Of a stretch of 64,000 nucleotides of DNA, positions 55,901 through 62,764 are shown piece by piece. Below the pieces are notes generated by a model. The model made no database searches. It saw nothing but the letters and a program-made list of their open reading frames with translations, and had not been told where the DNA came from. The number at the start of each line of letters is the position of its first letter. The stretch's first letter is position 1. Made by a program: the position numbers and the translations under genes. This DNA comes from Timaviella obliquedivisa GSE-PSE-MK23-08B (GTDB lineage: Bacteria > Cyanobacteriota > Cyanobacteriia > Elainellales > Elainellaceae), in assembly GCA_019358855.1 (NCBI GenBank), contig JAHHII010000005.1:186001-250000 (forward strand). Reading direction: 5' to 3'.

Positions 55901-56209
55901 TACCGGGGCAACGACCTTTTGATTGGTGGACTGGGCAAAGATGTACTCACTGGAGGACAAGGACGGGACATCTTTAGATATCGTTCAGTGAAAGAATTCA
56001 ACGATGTCATCACAGATTTTGAAATCGTCAAAGACCGCTTTGACCTCCGAAAAATCTTCAATCGTAGAGGCTCCATGAGCAATATCGAACTTCAACAAAG
56101 TGGCAAAGACACCCTTATTGATGTGAGCTTTAAAGGCAAAGAATATACCCTCGGTATGCTCGAAGATGTTAACGCTAACACTCTAAAAGCGCGCCACTTT
56201 AAGTTCTAA
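46976..56209 (+). CDS. Giant cadherin-like/RTX calcium-binding protein, 3' part of the frameshifted gene
   Basis: 3077 residues as an open frame. Its first ATG is inside a repeat and is probably not a true start. Residues 1-1220 hold mixed cadherin-like/CSPG repeats with NDAPT linkers. About 1220-2515 holds eleven ~117-residue repeats starting NDPPTGQDKTI and containing DFGFSDIDxGD. About 2530-2640 is a distinct beta domain (GLVLTGTLPRGINA). About 2655-2850 is Asp-rich, thrombospondin-3-like (DSDGDRSSD, DDDNDGIPDL). About 2855-2990 has some fourteen RTX nonapeptides (GGNDLINGG, GDEGDDIIRG). A C-terminal segment (FRYRSVKEFNDVITDFE to HFKF) resembles T1SS secretion signals. It should be a calcium-loaded extracellular adhesin or surface-layer-type protein. 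No T1SS genes lie nearby. Confidence 0.9.
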   Translation: MLLVTDPDNTPEQIVYRIEKSPTNGAFKLNASPTGLYGSFTQKDINDGKVSFQHDGSEDFIDIDVTFSVSDGTNLLKNQKFKLDVIPQNDNPILTVGTTVSLAEDTEQVITTANFNLSDIDGSGEKIGQGFATTNSLTFKVTELPVNGDLYVDQGSGYVKIDASNFGTLIITNNQLTSNKLKYVHGGDENVADSFKVQALDDSGALNNFSPIQTINIEIAKINDAPEPSTPVVNLVVSEAGTGTIKGSNALIGEPRLVYTDPDNSTIQRQYAITSKTTRGAILLNGKTLAVGSVFTQDDLDNNRVTYKHDGTEFYTDSFNFEVRDGAAPPVPGSYGITITPTNDSPTLTVPATQTFATTAPLVFSTANSNAITFTDPDLVALDVGEIDIIRVTLDLQTAGATYTNSTLTLGSTTGVTVSTGTNGVAGGKIVFEGKKADIQAALEGLQVQVPADEDRIVSLVVTVDDRNNGGPDALIPQPTTVTKTININASNVNDAPTIPTTPASVSVSEDTTLNFTGANAIAIQDVDSFSTTNNTVTLSVNQGTLNLTPGAAIISGGANGTGTITLTGSLANINAAIASLSYKGNPEYNGSDNLSVVFNDAGNLGTGGAQSVTQNIPITVTPVNDAPTIAAPSSTLAIEDGNPLTFNGANLISIDDAKDLGSNGNGLDTFTVTVEALNGAAPYGSVQVATGSGATIINDNTASVTISGTKAQVNAALNGLSYTPANSNVDATVALKVTARDQANGGTAIGGTGGELTDIKTVLINVSGVNDAPVLTAPTSVIATEDIQFTFAANSLRVDDPDDFGKLLQVSLSVGIGNKLTLGSLAGLTIVSGADNTSTVTIKGTESAINTALNTLKYQGNADYNTLGGSKDTLIILVDDLGNSGTGGAKTTTKTVDITVTPINDAPVVPGSASVVVVPVAEDLTNPAGINTFTLLNSKYSDIKDTVSGGSTATPLAGIAIYSNNAVAAQGKWQYNTSGSWIDIPTSVGTSSALVLPATADLRFLPNANFNGAPGNLRVYLSDGTGGLPATGSLSNVSAANRGNANQWSNNPVSITTTITAVNDAPIATGIASLATIDEDATNPPGATVASLFTPTFSDTIDTVAGGSTANTLAGVAIIDNAATAAQGTWQYFNGTSWVAIANPTPSAALVIAAGTGLRFLPNADFNGTPGGLTVKLIDSSGTATTGNILDLTALGTGGITPYSSGTIPLTTSVTSVNDAPNGADNVKTIAEDTSYTFAAIDFGFSNPADPTDTLSAVKISSLPSNGKLQLNGVDITVANVVVSLTDINSSKLKFVPDLDENGAPYGNFTFAVRDNSGIIATEFDATPNTFTFNVTPVDDAPTGQDKTITTLEDTNYVLAIADFGFADVDGDTFSSVRIDTLPTNGTLKLNGTLVIAGQDIAIADIIASNLVFAAVSNTNGANYDNFNFSVKDSSGLPATEFDLAPNTITFNVTPTNDPPTGQDKTITAIEDIDYILTVADFGFADIDTGDSLSGVRIDSLPTNGTLELNSVPVTAGQIIATADITANKLIFTTALNGNGDNYANFTFSVKDSSGDLATQFDTASNTITFDITAKNDPPTGQDKTITAIEDTDYALTVADFGFADIDTGDNLSGVRIDTFPSNGTLKLNGTLVTAGQIITTANITAGNLIFTAAPDANGSNYSNFNFSVRDSSGDGATQFDIAPNKITFNVTPANDPPTGQDKTISSVEDTPYVFTTNDFGFSDIDTGDILSDVRIDTQPASGTFKFSGIEVVVGQIISSADITAGKLIFTPAANATGNNSFNFSVRDNSGDSATEFDSVPNTIILNVLPDNDPPTGQDRTISTVEDTVYLLTTNDFGFSDIDSGDTLSGVRIDTLPNGTLELNGILVMIAQVISAGDIAAGNLVFTPAVNTSGNDAFTFSVKDSSGNIVNEFDTAPNTLTFNVTSANDPPSGQDNAIASFEDTPYIFTTSDFGFSDVDPGDFLSSVRIDTPPASGTFTLDGIAIAPGQIVSAADIAAGKLAFTSAPDSNGNDNAAFTFSVRDSSGDSATEFDPLPNTIIFNVAPINDSPTGQDKAIVAVEDVGYPLTTADFGFSDIDPGDTLSGVRIDSLPIGTLKLNGTGITVGQVISTADIIAGNLTFTSALNSTSNDNFTFSVKDSSGDIATEFDTAPNTLSFNVTPVNDPPAGQDKTIPTGEDASYIFTTSDFGFSDLDLGDSLSGVRINSLPTSGTFTLNGTPVSVSDIISAADIMAGNLIFTPAANITGSNTFTFSVRDSSGDPVTEFDLVPNTITLNVSPTNDPPTGQDKAISIVEDTGYPLTTADFGFSDVDPSDTLSGVRIDTLPTNGTFTLNGAPITIGQVINSTDIAADKLIFTPAPNANESTNFTFSVKDSSSDPASEFDPTPNQITFNVAPVKDAPTGQDKTISATGGIGYPLTINDFGFADADDDTFSGIRIDTIPTNGTFQLNGTNVTAGQVISATEIAADKLVFTIAPGTNGNNYANFTFSVKDNSGDTATEFDAIPNTITFNVASNLAPIIDLDSNDSSGITGTNYQVLYTPGQLAKIGDTDVRITDVDDSNMESAIVTLTTRFNGASEGLVLTGTLPRGINASAYDPLTGILKLTGSASIADYQAAIASITYKNTIVAKNTSNRTVTVIVNDGEKDSSIATTTILFDSDGDRSSDSSDLDDDNDGIPDLIEQNGNPSRDTDGDGILDTLDLDADNDGITDLQESGLSTATIAILDKDNDGVIDPINNFGSNGLSNSLETTPDSGVLNYTPIDTDGDKKPNFQDLDSDNDGLSDLAESGSGYLDGNGDKMVDGSDSDGDGILDLADKGAGFGGGNRPPFKDSNNNGTPDFMEISVSPPKGTNGSDTIIGTDGDDILNGFSDRDIIYGRGGNDLINGGSDRDVLRGDEGNDTINGGTDNDDIQGGTGNDSISGGDGDDLILGNDGDDVLNGDRGKDRIYGGEGKDIINGGDGNDRLHGDEGDDIIRGYRGNDLLIGGLGKDVLTGGQGRDIFRYRSVKEFNDVITDFEIVKDRFDLRKIFNRRGSMSNIELQQSGKDTLIDVSFKGKEYTLGMLEDVNANTLKARHFKF
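50640..54525 (+). repeat. Eleven ~350-bp coding repeats in the giant adhesin
   Basis: Each unit encodes about 117 residues with the pattern N/D-D-x-P-T-G-Q-D-K, E-D-T-x-Y, DFGFSDxD, GVRIDxLP, NGTLxLNG, FTFSVKDSSGD and EFDxxPNxITFNV. Units 3-10 are the most alike. The last unit has lost the ED motif (it reads SATGGIGYPL), and the first begins NGADNV. The array shows unit duplication followed by divergence. Confidence 0.88.
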
Positions 56210-56381
56210 ATATCGGAAGGGAGGCAAATAACTGCCTTCTGCCCCCCTTCTTTGATTCCATTCGTTTTGCCTCCAGTTTTCTCGCTGAAATTGTGGGCTT
56301 CTAGGCACTTGATAGGTTTTACCAACGAAATAGGTAACCTGTATTAGCGAGAGAATTCGTAGCATTCGCAGGATAATTTCA

Positions 56382-58832
56382 ATGAAAGTTTCAAGCATCG
56401 CAATATTATTAATACTGACGGCATCTCCCTATACTGTACTTGCCCAAACCCCAGACGTTTCTCGCATTCCTGCAAGACTAGGTGTCGGACACAACAGTTC
56501 TCAGGGTGCTATTGATGGCACTAGTCGTTTCGAAGGCTTCGTTCCTCTCGCCCAAACTGCTGGGCAACGCATCACATTTTTAGAGGGTGAATTCCTCCTC
56601 GACAACGGTGGCGATGTGGGCGGCAACATTCTCCTAGGCTATCGCTATTACAATGACAGCAAAAATCGAATTTGGGGTGGTTACCTTGGGTTTGATCATC
56701 AACAAACTGACGAAAACTCCTTTAACCAAATTGGTTTAGGAGTCGAGAGCTTAGGCAGAACTTGGGACTTCCGGGCAAATGCTTACCTCCCCATTGGCGA
56801 CACGCGTGAACTAACTGATGAAACTAGCTTCGACAGTGGCTTCAGAAATGTCAGAGGCTTTCAACAACATCAATTTGTTCTAGGCAGAGAGCGCACACGC
56901 CAAGTGGTTAGTGGCTACGAAGCTGCGCTAGGTGGTTTTGATGTAGAAGTCGGTGCCCGGTTAGCCCACTGGGAAACAGGTGATTTACGCGGCTATGGTG
57001 GGGTTTACTTCTATGATGCAGCAGGCAGTAATAGCACACTCGGTTGGCGACTGCGCCTTGATGCTGACCCTAATCGTAACGTCAACTTGGGAGTAGCACT
57101 ACAAAATGACGAGAAGTTTGGTACTAATTTCTCGTTCTCGGCTGCGTTCACATTTCCAGGAATTCGCGGTCGCGATCGCGTTCAACCTGCTGAAACTGTC
57201 GTGGCTCGTCTTGGTGAACCCATTGCCCGTACTCCTGGCATTATCATTGAGACTCAGCGCGAAGTAGATACGCAAGTTGAACGCGATGTCCGTCCGTTAG
57301 AAAATCCTGAAGAAGAACGTCCCTACCGCTTTCAACACGTTACCTTGGGTTCTGTAGGAGGAGACGGTACATTTGAAAAACCATTTGGCACAGTTCAAGC
57401 TGCGCTCAATAATACTCGCTCTGATGGTAACGATATTGTCTATGTTGATCGTGGGAGCAATCCAGCGATTCCAGCTTTTACCATTCCCGATCGCGTCCAA
57501 GTCTTTTCTCAAGCTCCTGCTCAGTTCTTGGCAGGGTTACCGTTTCCTGGATTTCCTAGAGCCAGAGTGCGGTTGCCCTTTTCGCCTGTGCCAAACTACG
57601 AGGATGGAATCTTGGTTCGCTTGCCTTTATCTGGCGATCGCAACTTTCCTCGGATTCAAGGCGGTAGCGCTGATTTGGTAACAATGGGCAATCGCACAAC
57701 TCTTGCTGGGTTTCAGCTTTTGGATGCAACGGGAAATGGCATTGCTGCTAACAACGTGACCGATATAGAACTGCGGAGTAACACTCTTACCAATTCGAGT
57801 GAGCGAGGCATTTTTCTTGATAACGTTGCGGGCAGTGTGGTGATGTTTGACAACACGGTAACTGCCTCTAGAGGAGGAGCAGGTTCGGGACAAGGTATTC
57901 TCATTCGCAATAGCATTGATGCTGCAATCGAAGTGACGATGAATCGCCAGCGGTTAGAGAATCAGCGAGTAGGTCTGGAATTACTCTCGGAGGGCGATCG
58001 CATCCGTAGCATTGATCCTCAGCAAAATATCAGCATTCGTAACACGACTATTACGAACTCCCGTGAACAAGGCTTACGCATTCAAGCCAATGGATCTGGA
58101 AACCAACAGCTTTCCTTCCAGGATGGTGAAATTCAGAATAATGGTGCCCAAGGTGTGGTGATTCAAGCTGCTAATACTGCCTCTCAAGAAGTGTATCTGG
58201 ATCAAAGTTTTATTAGTAATAATGGCGGTGCGGGTATCCAAGTCCAGGGTGGAATTGCAGGGGGAACTTCTACTTCTGCACAGGAAGTCTTTGTCCGAAA
58301 TAACATCATTGAGAATAACCGAGGGGCTGGAATTGATATCAATGCAAATGAATCTTCTGCACAGGAATTTGCGATCGATAGCAACACAATTCGGAACAAC
58401 AGGGGTGCTGGTATTCAAGGCATATCTAACAATGCCTCGTTTCAAGAGTATGTTACTGATGGCTCTAATGGTTCGCAAGGAATTAGCAACAACATTATTT
58501 CTGGAAATGGTGGTCTAGGCATCAGCTTACAAGCCAATGATATTTCCACATCAGTGACTGATTTGGTCAACAATAATGTGTCTAACAATCAAGCGGATTC
58601 TGATGATGTAGTAGTTGCTCTATCTAGTAACACGGCTAAGGTTTGTGTGGTAGCACTGACCAACACGACCCTTTCTGGAATACGGTTGGATAACAATAGT
58701 TCCAACTTAGCAACTGGTCTATTTGAAATAGGAGACTTGGGCAACATTTCTACGTTAAACATTGGTCGTGTGTTGTTACTGCCCAATGTGGCGACGTTTA
58801 CCGATAAGCCTGGTGCCAGGTCTTGCTTTTGA
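56382..58832 (+). CDS. Inverse-autotransporter-like outer membrane protein with beta-helix passenger
   Basis: 816 residues. A signal peptide is cut near residue 21 (LTASPYTVLAQ). About 30-270 is a beta-barrel of the intimin/invasin type (NILLGYRYYNDSKNRIWGGY, GFDHQQT, LGVESLGRTWDFRANAYLP), with strands ending in aromatic residues. From about 325 (HVTLGSVGGDGTFEKPFGTV) the chain resembles a pectate-lyase-like right-handed beta-helix, with repeated turns such as NNIIENNRGAGIDIN and NTIRNNRGAGIQG. An N-terminal barrel followed by a C-terminal passenger is the order of inverse (type Ve) autotransporters. In intimin-type proteins the passenger is usually Ig-like, so a beta-helix is notable. It lies 172 bases after the giant RTX gene on the same strand, which suggests a joint surface locus. 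Confidence 0.85.
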   Translation: MKVSSIAILLILTASPYTVLAQTPDVSRIPARLGVGHNSSQGAIDGTSRFEGFVPLAQTAGQRITFLEGEFLLDNGGDVGGNILLGYRYYNDSKNRIWGGYLGFDHQQTDENSFNQIGLGVESLGRTWDFRANAYLPIGDTRELTDETSFDSGFRNVRGFQQHQFVLGRERTRQVVSGYEAALGGFDVEVGARLAHWETGDLRGYGGVYFYDAAGSNSTLGWRLRLDADPNRNVNLGVALQNDEKFGTNFSFSAAFTFPGIRGRDRVQPAETVVARLGEPIARTPGIIIETQREVDTQVERDVRPLENPEEERPYRFQHVTLGSVGGDGTFEKPFGTVQAALNNTRSDGNDIVYVDRGSNPAIPAFTIPDRVQVFSQAPAQFLAGLPFPGFPRARVRLPFSPVPNYEDGILVRLPLSGDRNFPRIQGGSADLVTMGNRTTLAGFQLLDATGNGIAANNVTDIELRSNTLTNSSERGIFLDNVAGSVVMFDNTVTASRGGAGSGQGILIRNSIDAAIEVTMNRQRLENQRVGLELLSEGDRIRSIDPQQNISIRNTTITNSREQGLRIQANGSGNQQLSFQDGEIQNNGAQGVVIQAANTASQEVYLDQSFISNNGGAGIQVQGGIAGGTSTSAQEVFVRNNIIENNRGAGIDINANESSAQEFAIDSNTIRNNRGAGIQGISNNASFQEYVTDGSNGSQGISNNIISGNGGLGISLQANDISTSVTDLVNNNVSNNQADSDDVVVALSSNTAKVCVVALTNTTLSGIRLDNNSSNLATGLFEIGDLGNISTLNIGRVLLLPNVATFTDKPGARSCF

Positions 58833-59090
58833 GAAGTTTACGCTATCTTGTCTGTTTTATTAACAGATGGCAACTTTAGTGGCTCAATTAGTTAATGCTC
58901 TTCGGCAGAAATATCTAAGGACAACTCACGAGCAAGGACAGTATAAGGACAGTATGTTGAACATTGCCGCCAAACAAGTTACTAGCACGTGTTTGGGGGT
59001 GAAGACGCTTCGACCAAGAACTGTGTATTAATCCTTGCGCCCTTCTATTTTGCAACGCATCATTAAACAATGAGCTAAGGAAGACAGAAA

Positions 59091-59116
59091 GGCAGATCCA
59101 GCGCTTGGGATCTGCC
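59091..59116 (-). terminator. Hairpin terminator after the BON-domain gene
   Basis: GGCAGATCC pairs perfectly with GGATCTGCC around an 8-base loop. Reading the minus strand, the stem is followed by TTTCTGTCTTCCTT, a reasonable T-rich tail. It lies 15 bases beyond the minus-strand stop at 59132. Confidence 0.75.
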
Positions 59117-59131
59117 CTTACCAAAATAGCG

Positions 59132-59503
59132 TTAACCTACAGTTACTTCACTAGTATCCACACCCTCTGCGCCATGTACACCACTAGCCACAGAAACCGC
59201 TTTATCGAGAAGCGCCTGGCTTGGCACTTTGCCTTTGAGCACAACCTTGTCGCTGAGTTGAGCAACCCAGAGGGTTTCGATATCATCTAAGCCATCCGCT
59301 TCGTCAAACGCTAGTGCTACGCGCTTAGCCAGACCGCTTTCATCAAACTCTCCGTTTAAACCAACTTTAGCAGGAGGAATACTATCAGCAGTAGGACTGG
59401 CAGCAGTGGGGCTGGCAGCAGTAGGGCTAGGAGTTGCTGCTACTGGAGGCGCACCTGCGGCGGGTTTTTTACTGCCGGGAAACAATCTACTTAGCCAACT
59501 CAT
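59132..59503 (-). CDS. Small BON-domain protein
   Basis: About 123 residues from the ATG at 59503 (MSWLSRLFPGSKKP), which has the ribosome site AGAGGAAC. The frame opens 62 residues further upstream, but that stretch is basic and unlike any domain. A Pro/Ala/Thr/Ser-rich linker containing three SPTA units is followed by a BON domain (VGLNGEFDESGLAKRVALAF, VWVAQLSDKVVLKGKVPS-like, with the closing ASGVHGAEGVDTSEV). BON domains bind phospholipid or support envelope stability in OsmY-type proteins. There is no signal peptide, so it is probably cytoplasmic or associated with the membrane inner face. Confidence 0.78.
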   Translation of the reverse strand: MSWLSRLFPGSKKPAAGAPPVAATPSPTAASPTAASPTADSIPPAKVGLNGEFDESGLAKRVALAFDEADGLDDIETLWVAQLSDKVVLKGKVPSQALLDKAVSVASGVHGAEGVDTSEVTVG

Positions 59504-59749
59504 ATTCTGTTCCTCTAGAAATTTAAAACACTGGTCACAGCTAAGGTTACCAGCAAACCTGCTCCTAACTATGTGCCGAAAGGTGTAGTTTAGCCGTCTA
59601 TTTGACCTTGCTCGGTCTTTATGATCTGAGATAATGCGATCGCCCTTCCACCTTTTAGCATAAAAGGCGATCGCTCTCTCTGTTCCCATGCAACAGGCTA
59701 GGTATCGATAAACGTCTATATTTCTTTCAATTCTTAGATCGAACTTGAG

Positions 59750-60622
59750 CTACTGAGTTTCCATCCAAACCAAGCATTTTTGCATTTGCTCTGCAACGGT
59801 TTGGCGATCGCCATGGAAGCGACGACCATGTCCTGGCAATACCCACTCAAATGAATAACCGGCTAGCCGCTTCATCGATTGGATAAGTTCTGTCCAAGAG
59901 TACCAACAGGCTCTCCGAAACGCATACAGGTGATTGAGGTCAGAAGACCAGGCGAGGTGATCTCCCGTGAACAAAATAGTGTTGTTGTAGAGTAATACCG
60001 TGTGTCCTTTAGTATGACCTGGAACGGGAATGATCAACAGATCGGGTTTTAGCTGAATTGGATCTATCCCTGATAGTTGAATTTCAACACTCTGAGTGGA
60101 ACGGTTGATCTCATCTTTGTGGAGAATGCGATCGCAACCAAAGTGCTGGTGAAATTTTTGATGATCTGCCACGTCATCTCGGTGAGTCAGATAGAGATAA
60201 CGAATGCCGCCCATCTCTTCCAATCTTTTTACCAAAGGAGGTGCAAAGCGAGGTGAATCAACCAACACATTACCGTCTGCTCGTTGAATAAAATAGCTGG
60301 CAGCCCCATAGGAATTTTCGGCGTGATAGCCGCAGTGATACACAGTTTCTGTAATGGGAATAGGAAAGCTGTGATGTACCTGCTTAACATCTTGCGGCTT
60401 TTCGACGGTTCCAATTGATGCAGTTGGACAAGCCAATAATGCCTGCATCGCTCTCAGACGCTCTGCTTCACTACGCGGCTGGTGATAAACCGCAGATTGA
60501 GCGCCTGCTTCATAAAAAGTTTCTGGAGCCATCCATCGACAGGTATCACAGTCGATGCAAGTGGAATCAACGTAGAAATCACCACTCACGTTTTCGGGGC
60601 GGCGTTGGGTGGGGTGTGCCAT
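59750..60622 (-). CDS. Ferredoxin domain fused to a metallo-beta-lactamase-fold hydrolase
   Basis: 290 residues. The N-terminal domain has Cys22, Cys25, Cys28 and Cys65-Pro (CIDCDTC...ACPTAS), a single [4Fe-4S] ferredoxin motif. From residue 90 a metallo-beta-lactamase fold follows: THRDDVADH (His147, Asp149, Asp153, His154), PGHTKGH (His203) and GDHLAW (Asp221). The canonical second His of HxHxDH is replaced by Asp149. The last motif is PGHGRRFHGD. The fusion suggests an electron-transfer-linked hydrolase or a redox-sensing enzyme; no substrate can be named. It is transcribed in the same direction as the BON gene but about 250 bases upstream of it. Confidence 0.85.
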   Translation of the reverse strand: MAHPTQRRPENVSGDFYVDSTCIDCDTCRWMAPETFYEAGAQSAVYHQPRSEAERLRAMQALLACPTASIGTVEKPQDVKQVHHSFPIPITETVYHCGYHAENSYGAASYFIQRADGNVLVDSPRFAPPLVKRLEEMGGIRYLYLTHRDDVADHQKFHQHFGCDRILHKDEINRSTQSVEIQLSGIDPIQLKPDLLIIPVPGHTKGHTVLLYNNTILFTGDHLAWSSDLNHLYAFRRACWYSWTELIQSMKRLAGYSFEWVLPGHGRRFHGDRQTVAEQMQKCLVWMETQ

Positions 60623-60791
60623 AAGACTAAGTATATTGATTACTTTCAGGTTACACCTTGATACTCATTTTGTAGTTAAGGATTTACCTTGCAAAAAAAT
60701 AGAAGACGAACACCATTCCCAGAAGTTTTTTGGAAGCTTATGGGTGAGGGGGCATGACATCGTGCCGCAGTGACTCACGAGTCGAAGGGAG

Positions 60792-62063
60792 TCACTGCTG
60801 TGAACTTTGAAAAGATGAAACCGCTTGCTCAATAATATCGGCGGCTCGAGTCACGCCTCCAGATTGAGCGATCGCCTGTTGAAGGCGCTGTGCTTGCTCT
60901 CGATAACGGGGTTGGTTCAGCACTTTTTCAATCGCACTTTTCAGCAGTGGAACGCTCAATTGTGACAGCGGAACTTGCTCTCCAGCCCCCGTCCAAGCAA
61001 TCCGGGCAGCCACTCCAGGTTGATCATTGGTAATGGGGATGGCAACCATAGGGACTCCACAACTCAGGGTTTCTAAAGCTGTGTTCATCCCTGCATGAGT
61101 GATGACGAGTTTGGCTTGTTGCAATAGTTCTAGCTGGGGAGCATAGCCCACGACGATCGGTGATCCAGCAAAGGTCGGCAGCGCGGTCGTATCCAGATGT
61201 TTACCCAGTGAGATCACCAGTTGACAACCTAGACCATCGCAGGCTTGGGCGATCGTGCGAAACGTCTCAAATTGTCGATTTTGTACCGTTCCCAGAGACG
61301 CATAAATAAGTGGTTGTCCTGTTAGTTGCTCATAGGGAAATGTGGTTGCAGTCCGCGTGTTGGCGGCGTGCCAAGGCCCGGTAAAATGAAAGCAGTCTGG
61401 CAATTGTTGCCTGGGAAATTCAAAGGCAGCCGGAGATTGGCTGATTTGCGCCAGCTTTGAAAAAGCGTCGTTGGGTTGCAATAGCGGCGGCAGTTGATGC
61501 CGATGCCGATACTGATTAATTAAGGATTGAAACGACCATCCAACGATCGCTAAGCCAAAATGAGCCGCTTGATTTCGCACTTGTGCCCACCATTCAGGCT
61601 CATACTCCCAATCCGTAAAGATCGGTGGAATGGCAGGTTCTTGGTTTAGCATTAATGCATTGCAGACACTAATAAACGGTAGTCCCAATGCTTCAGCGAT
61701 CGAACCTGCTTCGGGGGATACTTGATCGACAATCAATGCTTCTATCTGAAGCTGTTGAATCACAGCAGGAGCTTCTTGCAACACCACAGCGGCTCCAGAC
61801 TGCACCAAATCCATCGTATACTTCACGGCGATCAGCCCATCCAATTGACCCAGTTTCTCCTGAGTTTGTGCGGATGAGCCAGGCGGAAATTCTGCTTGCC
61901 CAATTGGATAAAACTCAATTCCGGCGGTCTCTGCGACTGTCTGAGCATCCACAATATTAATGAGGGTAACGCGATGCCCCCGATGCTGAAGTTGATGCCC
62001 CAGGGTAGCGATCGGGTTAAGGTGCCCAGAACCGGGCGGGCAAAACAAACCGAAGTGAACCAT
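60792..62063 (-). CDS. GT1-family glycosyltransferase (MGT/UGT type)
   Basis: 423 residues with a GT-B fold. The N-terminal GLFCPPGSGHLNPIATL and HRGHRVTLI form the acceptor half. The C-terminal sugar-nucleotide signature reads LVITHAGMNTALETLSCGVP followed by PITNDQPGVAARI. Relatives glycosylate carotenoids (CrtX), macrolides or sterols from UDP-sugars. The opening motif is similar to carotenoid glucosyltransferases, but the acceptor cannot be assigned. Soluble, no membrane helix. It is single-gene, divergent from the SDR/MFS group at 62.4-64 kb. Confidence 0.88.
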   Translation of the reverse strand: MVHFGLFCPPGSGHLNPIATLGHQLQHRGHRVTLINIVDAQTVAETAGIEFYPIGQAEFPPGSSAQTQEKLGQLDGLIAVKYTMDLVQSGAAVVLQEAPAVIQQLQIEALIVDQVSPEAGSIAEALGLPFISVCNALMLNQEPAIPPIFTDWEYEPEWWAQVRNQAAHFGLAIVGWSFQSLINQYRHRHQLPPLLQPNDAFSKLAQISQSPAAFEFPRQQLPDCFHFTGPWHAANTRTATTFPYEQLTGQPLIYASLGTVQNRQFETFRTIAQACDGLGCQLVISLGKHLDTTALPTFAGSPIVVGYAPQLELLQQAKLVITHAGMNTALETLSCGVPMVAIPITNDQPGVAARIAWTGAGEQVPLSQLSVPLLKSAIEKVLNQPRYREQAQRLQQAIAQSGGVTRAADIIEQAVSSFQSSQQ

Positions 62064-62304
62064 GATGAAATAAGGCCTTTCACAAATAATTGGATTTTTT
62101 CACTTTAACAATCCAGCCTTTGTAGCGGTGAAGAATTTCAGCGTAGATCGTTTTAACTCGCTATATCGTTTTTCACCATCCTTGAGATGCCACAAAATCA
62201 AAAGCTTCCACTTGCCGCCCAACACCTTAAGCGTCATTTGCACGAACAATATACCGTCAGTTTAATTCGATTGCATTAACTCATTCTCCTCTGAGCTTAT
62301 AGGA

Positions 62305-62322
62305 ACTTACAAAAAAGTAAGT
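62305..62322. promoter_or_regulatory. Inverted repeat, candidate operator for the SDR/MFS gene group
   Basis: ACTTAC-AAAAAA-GTAAGT is a perfect inverted repeat, with GGA before it and ACTTCC after it extending the symmetry partly. GTAAGT-type half-sites are common targets of HxlR-family regulators, which often control SDR and MFS genes. No such regulator is in the window. It lies about 80 bases before the decayed SDR start. The rest of 62064-62399 shows nothing else. Confidence 0.4.
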
Positions 62323-62399
62323 ACTTCCCAAAAAGTCAGTCGAAGTATACCTTGGGGTTTGGTCAAGAATCAGTTTGAGTTCGTTCAGGAGACAGAGCA

Positions 62400-62752
62400 A
62401 TGTCGTCATTGGCAGGAAAAGTCGTCGTTGGCAGGAAAAGTAGCCCTTGTTACAGGTGCATCGCGCGGGATTGGACGATCGGATTGCAGAACGGTTGGGG
62501 CATGACGGTGCGAATGTAGTGATTACCTATGCTGGCAATTGAGATCAGGCAGAAGCGGTTGTTGAAACGATTAAAAACAATAGCGCAGAAGCGTTCAGCA
62601 AAGTTGTGCAAAGGACAATCGCAGTTCAACCTGATATTAGTGATATCGAAAGTACACGTACTTTATTTGCCGATGCGTTTCTGGCATCGGAGTCGTATGA
62701 GGCGACATGGATAAATGGACAGGTCATTCAGGTGAATGGCGGCATTTTATAA
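62400..62752 (+). pseudogene. Decayed short-chain dehydrogenase (FabG-like) gene
   Basis: Recognisable pieces lie in different frames: GKVALVTGASRGIGR at 62433-62479, then IAERLGHDGANVVITYAGN and a TGA at 62539, then DQAEAVVETIKNNSAEA, and finally WINGQVIQVNGGIL with TAA at 62750. The central catalytic Ser-Tyr-Lys region is missing, so there is a large internal deletion besides frameshifts. A 19-bp tandem duplication near the start (62403-62421 and 62422-62440) itself breaks the frame. The ATG and ribosome site (CAGGAGAC) remain. The gene is not functional. An intact but different SDR begins 12 bases downstream. Confidence 0.85.
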
Positions 62753-62764
62753 GCGAGGAAAAAG

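Noticed and set aside
59504-59689. N-terminal extension of the BON-domain protein
   Set aside because: Basic, motif-free residues; a strong ribosome site supports the internal ATG at 59503.
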